Positions 23,501 to 35,500 of a stretch of DNA of 64,000 nt are shown here, in pieces; the first letter of the stretch is position 1; every line of letters begins with the position of its first letter. The stretch comes from Euborellia annulipes (taxonomy: Eukaryota > Arthropoda > Insecta > Dermaptera > Anisolabididae): positions 186,001-250,000 of the forward strand of contig JAKCPI010000289.1 of the NCBI GenBank assembly GCA_023213315.1, written 5' to 3'. A program made the position numbers and the translations under genes. Under the pieces are notes generated by a model, which saw only the letters and a program-made list of their open reading frames with translations, searched no databases and had not been told where the DNA came from.

Positions 23501-26500
23501 ACCTGTTTTTTGGCCACTAACCTCTGTGAAATTGAAATGTTTTTTCTTCATGATTTGATTGACTGTCAAGTTCTATCATAAGATTAGGAATCCAAGTGCG
23601 TGTTTATACACTTTCTCTAAAGATTAAGATAATAAACTATATACCCTATCTTCTATTCTTCAAGTGGGACTAAAACCTCTACAAATACATCTTAAATATA
23701 AAAGAGTATCTTATCGGCTGAGTAGAATGAGGAGGAGAGTGAAGATGCAAGAAAAGACATGTTAAAAGAAGTGAAGAAGTGACCTCTCCAGTTCCGAAAT
23801 AATTAACTTGATTCTTGGCCTGAGAGGATAATAAAGAGTGCCGACTCACTTGAATTAATATCAACTTTTACTTATTAATTCATATTTAACATCAATGAAG
23901 AGGAATATTAGCCGAGGGGTAAAGCTTATAATCATGAGCTGAAGACAATTAGAGTTTATGGCAAAATATTACCAACTCTATCTGAGATGCCAACTCCTGA
24001 GGAAGGAAACGGGAATCCACCTCAGTATTATTCCCATGAAAGTTATTCCTCCAGGTATCCTCAGTACTGATACTAATGACTGAACAGATAAAAGGAAGAT
24101 ACAAAAAACTCAAATAGACATGTTGAAAAGGGCAGGGGGAAGAAGAGTCCCAAGCTATAAAAAGAAAATAAATAGAGCAGCTTAACTTGGAAATTGATAT
24201 TTATAATTGAGAAATGGAGATATCAGCCAAATTGGAATGTTCTAGACAGGTTCTAGGTTCAATAAACCTCCTAGAATAAGACGTTTCGGCCTGAATTTAT
24301 TTGTGGAATGGATAATAGGTCAGATCAGTCCAATAAAATATATAAATAAAAATTTTTTATATATTTATTATCTAATTAAATTTCCAGAACTCAGACCTTG
24401 CGGTTTCGGCTACAATGCTGTTCTCCTTCCTCAGTGAGGGCTGGATCTAAATAATAGAAAACATAGAAGATTTTTTCTAATCCATGATATTGGTGGAGTA
24501 TAAGTTATTTTATAAAATATTTACCTAGATAGGTGAGAAGCTATTATCATTTAGATACCCCAAATCTTTATTTTTGTTTTGAAAATTCATATTTTCCAAC
24601 TTTTTAATGAAATGAGTATCAATAGGTCACCCCCCCCCCCTAAATGACTCCCCCCCTCCAAAAGTCCCCTCCCATAAAAGTAATTTTGGGGTTTTTTTGA
24701 AGCCGCCAAGTACCCCAATTCACCATTTAGAAAAAAAATGCATTTTTCTTCTCCATCTCTATATATATAAAGAGAGAACTCACTGACTGACTGACTCACT
24801 CACTGACCATCATCGCACAGCCTAAACTGTAAGGCCTAGAAAGCTGTAATTTGGCATGTAGATTACTTTTATTGCGTAGGCGTCATTTAAGAAGCCATTT
24901 TTCCAATTTTTACAATATTATAATGAATTTATTTGGCCGTCTTCAGTTATTGGGAATTATAGGCCTACACATAATGCAAGTGCACATGTGATTAAACCAG
25001 GATTTTTCATTAATAAAATTTATTTGCTTCATACAAAATTATATGGCTCCTGAGTCCAAGATCAGAGGGATTTTTTTTATCTCTGATCTTGAGCACAGGA
25101 GCCATATAATTTTGTATGAACCAAATAAATTTTTTTATTGAAAAATCCTGGTTCAATCACATGTTCACTTGCATTATGTGTATAATTTCCAATAAATGAA
25201 GATGGCCAAATAAATTCAGGCCGAAATGTCTTATTCTGGTAATTTTAGTGAGCCTCGAGAATCCCAATTTGGGTGATATCTCCAATCCTCTATTATAATC
25301 ATATCACAGCCACAACTTCAAACAATTGATTTGATTTCCTCTTTAACACGAAATAATCCTTCAATATTTGGAGAAGAAAGGCCGACTAAAATAAATTTTT
25401 ATAATAATTGGAAAAATCTCAACGCAAAAAAATTAAAATCTCTAATATGAAAACACAATTCTTTACATGATCTTCTGAATTCTGAATCAAAAGTTGGCTA
25501 AAGGCCTAATCGTCCTGATAAATATATCTTTCCAACTCTGCTCTTTATATTCACGTATGAATATTATTATAATAAACACAACTTGACTTTAAATATAAAT
25601 TGTAAGATCAATGATTAAAGGAGAAATTCTATCCATCTTATTCTTCTTTATTACAATTTAATTATATAATCGATCTCTTTAGAAATTATTCAAATGATCG
25701 TGGTCTGAATTTTATGTAAAATCGCCATTCATTTTATTCTAAACGTTTCTCAAAGGATAGAATTTAATGCGAAAATATGAATTCGTTTTCTCATAATTTT
25801 ATCATATTTTCTAATCATATATGATTTAAAAATTTATTGATAATAAATGAGTGGGTTATTATTGCTTTCACTTAAAGATGACCGTAGATAATTTGGAAAA
25901 ATGTCATTACTACAAATTCATTTGGATGATAGCGAAAGTGAACTTTCCTTGATTTTCTTTTCATTTAGAGAATTATTGAATATTCATTTAAATGTTATTA
26001 TTTACCGAGATCTAATAAGTAACTAGACACTGATTATCTTGTTCTACTTAGTTAACTCTAATTTCATCAAATGATGACCTGGACTCTCTCTCCTCCAGCT
26101 ATTGTTCCTTATGTCAAGGCGTCAGGGTTATTTATATAAGAGAATGAATATAAACAACAATTCAAGAGAGAAATTGGCCTGGTCCCCTAAGGGCGGTCCT
26201 GGGCCGCGCCAACATTCCACTTAATGATGCAATCAACAAGACCTCCTGGAACAAGATCAGCTAGTATGGAGAAAGCATATTGCAAATATACTACTCCAAT
26301 GAATTGTATATATAAGAATCAAATGTGAACGCCCTTAATAAAATTTGGGAAAATTCTTATTTAAAATTTCTAAATATATTCCTCAATTGTTAATAAACTC
26401 TTGAGAGAAGGTCAACATCTCGTTCAATGACAGAGATTAAATAACTGAAAGGAATATACGATATTTTAAGAACAAAATATTACATGATCTTCTATAATGA

Positions 26501-29500
26501 AACTCCACAAACACAGAAATTAAAAGAAATATGAAAAAATTTTAAATCCACCTTAATTAATAGGTGAAATTTATTTATATATTCAAATAGATTCCATTAT
26601 ATAAAATGGAAATAAATATTTAATTAATTACCTAAAATATTATGTAGCACGTTATGTTTTTGAATCATCAGATCATCATAATCATATTATTGAAAGATAG
26701 CAAAATACGGTCTAAAAAGGTCGTCAGACAAATTAAATATCGTTGATAACAAGTATTAAACCTAAAGACGCTAGGTAATATTATTATTATATTATTTATT
26801 AAAAATGTTTAACTTTTAAAATTCTCTAACAACAATTTTTTTCAAATTTCATAAATTTCTTATGTTGTACACTATTTTTTTTTTTTTTTATTTCTCTTTT
26901 CTGCAACTCTAACGAATTGACCTTAATCTTAAAAGAGAGTCCCTTTCTCTCTTAGTTACATGTGGATTTAAATAAAAATATGACATTGAATTGGAATTCC
27001 GCAATCATGTTCATTATCATGATATTGAGAGTAGTCCTTTTGAATTTAATTTAATCTTAAAATATTCAACACCGGTACTTTAAATCCGTTACTTATTAAG
27101 GATAAAATTTACCTTTTTTTTAAGTCTTAACTTTCTTGAAATAGTCCATTGACTCTTTTTACTCGCTTTTTATCCTTGGGGCAATTATCTCACTTTTTCT
27201 TGATTGAGCTATTTAAGTATTAACTCAAACATTTTTGGAAATCTTTAATATTATATAATATTTTTATGGGTTTTGACTTCTTTATAAGGGGAGAGCATAA
27301 TTTTTCTTTGAGAGATTAACCTTCAGACATCACATCCTTTTTGCTCCTATTTTAAAACACTTTTTAATTTTACAAATTTTTTATTCTGGAATTTTTTAGT
27401 TTTCAAAAAAATGAATCTAAACTTCACCTTAAAAAAATATCTAAAAAAGGTCGTCAGACAAATTAAATATCGGGGGAGGGGGGGGGCATACAATTAAATA
27501 CAGCGTTTTTTCAACTGGGAGGCTCGATCTAGTCTAAGGGGAGGCGCAAATATTGGCCACAGAGAGTTTAATAAATTTTTTGACAATAAAAACTTTTGGG
27601 TTTGTATTATTTTATCTAATACGTGGGGTGGAGGGGGGTCCCATACAATTAAATATTTTTTAGGCAGCCGTGGTAACATAAAGTTTGGAAACCACTATTA
27701 ATATATAGGTATGTTATAAAAAATAATAATTCAACTTTTCTATTTCATAATAAAAATTTACCAAATATAAAATATTTTTATGGTTATAGATTCGTTTTTG
27801 TAATTTGTTGTTTGATAATTTATATTTCTTGTTAGTTGATAAATTTTATTTCTTGCAGGTGTTTCCCTCCCTCCCCGTATTAGATTTGATACCTATTTTC
27901 TTTTTATAAGATTAAAATTTCATAAGATTTAAAAATTTTTTTTTATAAAAATTTATACGGATCACCTTGAAGATGATATTAGCTGTTTTATTTCATTACA
28001 AGGCTATAGGTCAAGAAATGTTGAAAACCGGTTCAAATCACAATCACAAGGAAGAACTCCCACTTAAGATACCTCTCCTTCTAAATACGATCCTCGAGCG
28101 TTTCTTATGTAATCAAAATTGAATTTTTTTTTGTATTTTTAGTTTTCTTAAAATCACAGACAAACAGACACACACTTTATAAAAAATAATTAAAATTATT
28201 AATATTTTATTTTCTTAAAATTTTTAACTATGAGGGGGCCCGGACCCTCGGACCCTCTCACACGAAAAATGAATAATTCCATTAAATTAAGTCTCTTCAC
28301 AAACGCATATGGATATATTCGTATTTAAAATTTTACCTTTTTTGATCGGAGAGTGCCGGCAGAAGTGTATTAATATTGAGCCCCAGAATCTCGCAAGGCT
28401 TTTGCGGGATTATAACGATATTCATTATATAATATGTCTCTAATATAAATTTGAAATCTAGCCACCTATAAAATCTCAATATTTTTACAAATAAAAAAAA
28501 AGTCACTCTAGTCTTTTTTACTCAAAATGTAATATTGTTTCTAAGACTTGAGATTGTCATCTTGTTCTTCGGAATGTCTTTGTTTCTTATATTCCTCATA
28601 AGGCGTAGGGATGCCTTTTTGAATTTAAAAAAGACTAATGGTTCAACCTTCCGGAGAGGAAAAGGAAACCAATCAAACGGCACTCGAGTACTCGTTTTGA
28701 ATCACAAGAAAAATAGAATTCGATTCTCCTTTCTATCTAACTAACTGTTCTAATGTTCATGACACGCTTTTTTTATCGATTAGAAATTTTCACTAATTGT
28801 AGAAAATTCAATTATTCCAATAGTTTTATTTATTTTTAATTATATAGATTTCCTATTTCCTTTAAAAACATTTAGCAAAAAAAAAACAAAAAACAAATAC
28901 TACAATTAGAAATTTAAAGTAATTTTCATCCATCTCTTAAACGCGCTTCCACCAGTTTTTTTTTTATTTAGTTGCACTCAGCTTTTTTCTCTTTTATTTT
29001 ATGTTTTATAGCGGTTCCAAAATTTTTGCTCTCAAATTTATTCGCTCTTTATTATTTACGAAAATGATGTTTTATATGAAATTTCTTTTTCTTATTCCCA
29101 ATGGGAGGGGCTCAGGCCCCTCCTGAGACCGCCATTTGTATACTCTATATATGCTCTTATGTCCTTGAGATCCTTTCTTTATAAAAATGTAAACTAGTTG
29201 GTCACTCTCACTATTAAAAAACGAAAATGAAAGAAATTCTAACCAATTCTATATGATGCAAGTTTTTATACTGTAGATTTTAATTGTTTGTGTGATGAAA
29301 CTAAAATTGCAGACGGTTAAAAAATTTCGAATTGTTTGTAGATGGCCGTAAGGATGATCAATTTAATTATAAGGACCATTGGCCAAAAAATAAATACTTC
29401 TGCGTATTATCCGTTTATTTGTAAATATTTCGACCCCAGTGATATGGGAGAAAGTAACGATTTGCAAAACATATGTTGCTTGTACTGAAGATGATTCCAT

Positions 29501-32500
29501 ATCACTGGGGTCGAAATATTTACAAATAAACGGCAGCCATCTTGTTTTCTCAACCAGTTCAATTGAGATTGTCACAGATGTAACAACCTTTGTAATCTTG
29601 GCTGAATTGTACCTGAAGAAGGCCACAGAATGAGTGGCCGAAACGTTGTAATTTGATATATATATAATAATAAACCAATAAATACCTCGAGAGGGACTCA
29701 ACTAGATATATTTAACAAATGTGGGATGCTGGTCAAGAGTCTGGTGGCCTGGTGCAAAGGATGGCAAACCGATACCCAGGAAAATCTTCGATTCCCGGGG
29801 GCGCTGGACCCACCAACAAACAAACATACTCACACATTTGTTAAACTAGTTAGTTGTCTCAATATATAGGTCTAGCACACCTATATATGTTTATTTTGGT
29901 CTTGATAAACTTTGGGAAGTGCACCCATAACTCTTTCCGAAAATGTTTTAATTTCCTTCTGCCTGCAGTATTCATATTCCTTTTTCTTCTTCTAAAATAA
30001 ATTTAGATGATTTTTTTTTAATTTCAATGCCATAAGAATTATGATTACGTACATTCGTATTAGGAATACCAATTTTGTACCTAGGGGGCAAATTTCCTTG
30101 ACACGCCTTTTCTATTGACCCTATTCTGGTGTATGAGAATTTAGAAAAAAATTCGAGATTCATGGTTTCATATTAAGCGGAACTTTTTATTACTTTACCA
30201 TCGTATGTTAAGAACATTGAGAGAGCGATGGTTACATTTTAATTTTTAATATGTCCCCGGGCTTGGTGTAGTAGGTAGCGTGCCTACCTTCTATACCGAA
30301 CGTCGCATATTCGGACCCCAGGCAGTCCGATGATTTTATTTAAGCCATTGGATACCAAATGGCTTAAATAGAAATGCCTGGACCCAATAGATATTATTAT
30401 ATATAACGGTTATCGTAAAGTTTTATATGGCCTAAGTTGCCTAAGATTGTGTAAATGCCTAAGATTGTGTGAATGTGAGTGTGAGTGTGAATGAGAAAAA
30501 AGTGTGAATGTTTTAATTAAAAAAAAAAAAAAATTAATATTTATTAATAATTAATTTTTAAGCTTATTACAGTTATATTTTGAGGTTTTCCTGCATGGTG
30601 ACATTTTGATAACTAATTAAATATGCTGCCTTTTAAACCACCTTTCTCCTTTAAGTTTATTATACAAAATATTTTCTTTTTCTTTTTTAGATTGTCTATT
30701 TGGCAGAGGCACAATATGAGAGTCCACTTCCTCCTCGAGCGATAATTCCTGGATCTGTGCCCTTAGGACCTCCTCCTGGACGAGGTGGTGGCGGCGGCGG
30801 TGGTGGTGGTGGTGGTCGAATACGCGGAAGAGTACTGCCACCTCAGTCCTCAGCTGTTCAAGGTAAAATAATACCGTAATAATAAAAAAAATAATTTCTT
30901 ATGTATCTTATGCTATCTAAGCTCTCACTAATAAAGGAATTGAAAACAAAATAAAAATTTCATTTAAAATTTTTTAAACTAATAAAATAAAAATAAAAAT
31001 CTGCCCTTCACTACCACAAAGGCTTATAGATTTCCGAGTATGTTATTTATAATAACGGGTGCATTAGTGATATTAAATTAACAGATTTGTCGTATTCTTT
31101 CAAGCATTATAAACAAAACTGCAAATGAAGTTTGAACGATATTTCAAACGGATCTATGATCATGAATGTAAAAAAATGAGTCATCCAAGTGAATCAAACC
31201 CACGATCTCTTGTGGTTTAGTATGCTCAATACTCTCATTTCTTCATTTATTTTAAAGAATTAAGTTTAAGTGATGATAAAGGTATTCCTATTTTATAATG
31301 TAAAACAATTTTAAGATCAACTTTGCCAATCATTTACTTATTTTTTGAGTTATTGTGGTTGGAATTGCTACAGACTAGACTCAAAAAAATTGCGAGGGTA
31401 ATAAAATTTCTTAGGCAACACAACTGACACATGCACTATTTCCTTGCATTTCCTTGTGGGTGTCAAGGCAAGAGCGGATCCAGAAGAGTTTCTCGGTGGG
31501 GGTGGGAGTGGGGGGAGTAATCTGGTGTGACTGGTAACAATTAGAGAAAGTTGCGTGATGTGCGACCAGTCACACCAGGCAAAAAAAAAATGACCCCCTC
31601 CCCGAAAAACTCCTCTGGATCCGGCCTTGGTCGGTGTGATCGCATACAAGAACTCCAGATTTCATTCCATTTAAGTGCTTGGCAATGTTATAAATTCAAA
31701 AGAATTATAATTACATTAAAACAGAATTTTCGATTTGTTAAGCCTCGGCAAGCATCTTAACATAGCATGTGTCTATTTTTTTTTAGAAATTCAGAAAAAT
31801 GATCATTATTTTGATCCAATTCTCACAATTTATTATGAACCGGCTCAAATCATTTCAACACATATAATTATATTTATAAACTTGAAAACAATATATTACT
31901 CTTTTTACTCTTTATATTCACTACATACTCACCTGTTATGAAAAAAAATCATTATTTTTTTTTAATTCTCAGTTTTTATCTTAAATCTTAAAAATGAGGC
32001 AGTCATGTGAATCGAATCCACATCGTCTTGTGGTTAATGATGACCTCATTTTATCATTCATTAATTTACAATAAAAAACAATATTATTTTCTAAAATATG
32101 GATAAAATATTTTATCATTATATATAAGAAAATGTAAAAAAAAAGTATACTGAAAGAATATATAATATATAGATCATGTGATAGTTGAACGATAAATGAT
32201 AACGCTTTTATTGGAGGTATTTTCAGGCCAAATTTATTTCACTATGTAGTCGACGTTTAGGGAGTCTAAACGCCTCCCTTCATCAGGACTAATGTGATTA
32301 TTAATAAATTAACACTCTCCCTGGTTTCGTCATATGATAATGAATTTGGACTGTCAATTTTATTCTCATATTAGTCTTGATGAAGGGAGGCGTTTAGGCC
32401 CCCGAAACGTTGTCTACATAGTGAAATAAATTTGGCCTGAAAATACCTCAAAAAAAAGCGTTATCATTTATCGTTCAACTATCTACACCAATCTTCATTT

Positions 32501-35500
32501 TTGATTATGTGATAATTTTTAGTTTATATATATCAAAACTTTCCTTTTATAATATAAATTTTAATTTTATAATATAATTTTAATGAATAGGTGTTGGTCC
32601 TGCACCTCCTGCTCGTGTAAGAAGACCTTCGAACGCAAGACCACGTCCATTACCTTCTCAAGAAGCACCCTTATCGAGAGCAAGGCCTGCATCTCTTCAA
32701 GAGTCACCCTTATCTAGACCCAAAGCACTTTCCCTTCAAGATCCTCCCATTCTTCGAGCAAGACCTGCACCTTTTCTTCAAGAGTCACCTTTGGCAAAAG
32801 CAAAATCGTTTCCAGATGAAGATTTCGCTTTAGATTCTCCATCTTTTCCAGGCCTTGAATCTTCATCATTATCTCCAAGGCCCGTTATTGAAGAAAATGA
32901 AGAAGATGTACAAGTATATCTATTTGAAAAATGTTTTATTTTATTTGTTTAATTTTTATATTTATTTATTTATTAAGAATACATTTTTTTTAGGTAATAC
33001 CTTCAGCATCCCCGACACCTTCATTGATTCTCCCATCCCCAACACCTCCATCCATTCTGGAACCTAAAGTTTTACGGCCTTCTCGCTTAGATGATCCTCT
33101 TTTACGACAACCACAAAAAGCAATCTTCCGACCTGAAGCTGAAGATGATTTTCCACCATTGAGAGCTTCTCCAAAACCACGACCTTTACCACCACCTCAA
33201 TCAGCTTATGAAGCTCCTATACAACGACCAGCACGACCAGTTCAAAGAGTAAGTTTTTTTTTTATAATATATTTATCCCGTTTTATTTTATGATAATTTT
33301 TATTTTATTATATTTTTAGCCTCGACCTGCACCACCTCCGCCGCAGCCTCAACAAATAGCAGTGCGAACTCGAGATCCACCTCCACCTCCAAGACCTGTG
33401 GCTATAAGCAAAGGCGAAAGAGTGAAAAAACCAGTAGCTCAGGTCAAACAAGTTATTAATAAATCAACTAACTCTCTGTTCTTTTAACATCTTTACTTTC
33501 AACCCTTTAACAATTTCCTTTATCTAGTAGTTGTTCTACTTTTACTTCTAACGATGAAATGTGGCTGAAAAGAATTAATGAAACTGAGAAGTGGAGATAG
33601 TAGTCTATTGAATAAATCTAAACTCCTCTAGAATAAGACATTTCGACTGAATTTGAGTTAAGTTGTTAATGAATTTTTAAGTTATTACTTTCTCTTACTT
33701 ATATATGTTAATATATAGAAAGAGAAATTATCAAAAGTTCGATGTCGATGATGGATATACACGTTTTGGCACCCTGAATCCAAAAAAGTTGTTTCCGCAA
33801 CATGGTCTGCTTGTCTGTCTGTGAACAAAATATCTCAACGAAAAGAGCTACGAGGTTAAAATTTTATATTTAAGAAAGGCATCCTCCTGATGCGTGAAAA
33901 TAAGCTTTTGAACAAAATCGGCCAAAGAGTACTAGTACTTTACTGATGTACTTTTTCAGTTTTTTTCGATTTTCTCGAAATTCGCTCTAATGATTTTGAT
34001 TAAAATTGAAAAATCAATTATTTTTTAGATGCTCTTTAAAATGTATTTAAAATTCATATTGTATACATTGTTCTTTACTCATAAGTAATTTTGTGACTAC
34101 CTTATGCACATTCCATTGATAACAACTCTATTAAATAATTTGTTGAAAATTCCTAAACATCTTAATAATCGGAATAAATATGATCGATACGTCTTGTTAT
34201 AAAGAAGTTTGGGTTTATTCAATAGAAGCTTCCTTCCTCGCTGCTTTCCTCAACGTCTCCGGCTCAGCTACTTTTACTTTTTCGTCCATAATCCTGTAAT
34301 TTAAAGACAGGTGCGACCGAAAAAAGGAGCAATCCGGCTCGTTGCCTAATGTTTTCTGGGGACGGTAGACATAAAGGATGCAGATGTTGGTTTGGGTAAC
34401 TCGTTGACGCCATCCACTCACAAGATAAGAGTTTGACTATATTAGATTTCTTTGATTAAGAAATTAATTAAATTGTATAATTCTTCATTCTTATTTAATC
34501 AGTGATTGGTTGACATTTTCTCTTGAATTAAGATGATGTAAGAAAATTTGTAAAATAGTTTCTAAAAACTCGTGTAATCTTAGAAATAAATTATTAATCT
34601 AAATTCCAAACAATGACTGCAGAGACCACATACTCCGCTCTTAGCTAAATCATCTCTTTCGTCGCACCTGCACCTTTCTGAGGAGAAATGACAATAAATA
34701 TATTGTTTAACGATACTCATAACAATTATACTATAATAATTTTTTTTTTAAATTCGTTTAAGGTCTTTTTTCGGGATCTATGGCCATTTAGACCCCGTCC
34801 CAATTTATTTAAATTGATTGGTAGCCAATTCAATTTAAATAAATTTTTGTCGCTTGGAATGGGATGCGAACTCGGGACCCATGGTACAAATGGCCAGCAT
34901 GCTAACCACTACACCAAGGCCTACTATAATTATTATAACTATAGGTGTGGTGTGTCAAATAAAAATCCAAATTAATCAAAAAACTTTTTTGTGCATGCCT
35001 TCCTAACCGGCCACTATAGACACATGATTTGTAAGACGTTGTCACGTCAAAATAACAACTCAATTAGAACATCTGCACCCTCTCGTATGCTTCAAATATT
35101 TTTGGGAGAAATAAGAAAATATAAATTGTAAAGAGCATCTAAAAATTTAATTAGTTAATTTTAATCAAAATATTTAGACCTAATTTTTAGAAAAAAAAAA
35201 ACTGAAAAGAAGTACTCTTTAGTGAAATAGTTTAGTAGGCCTCCTTCCACGGATTTTATTATAAAACTTCATATTGAATGACAGAGAGTGCCAAAATTAA
35301 TTACCACCCATAGAAAAAGTTCTACATGTGATTATTTCATTTTTTTTTTTTTTATATTAAAAAATTTTAATGGAAATTTTCATTGTCCAAACGTTGGAAA
35401 TTTTCCATTTCAAAAATTCCATCTTTTTTTAGATAAACAATGAAATTATCACTTGTAGAAAATACATGGGTTTTTTTGTTCTTGAGACATTTTTTTTGTG

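Larger units (their letters stand above)
29411..29665. repeat. Composite of two ribozyme families
   Basis: Left: a truncated inverse copy (29416-29452) lacking CTGAAGA, paired with the intact motif 29480-29525. Right: a second family motif at 29609-29651, the same family as 12294-12537 and 42720-42960. Confidence 0.65.

Noticed and set aside
28535..28744. 69-residue frame with a hydrophobic start
   Set aside because: No splice context, domain or similarity; hydrophobicity follows from T-rich composition.
30617..30841. His-rich frame on the minus strand
   Set aside because: Antisense shadow of the poly-Gly codons in cuticle exon 2.
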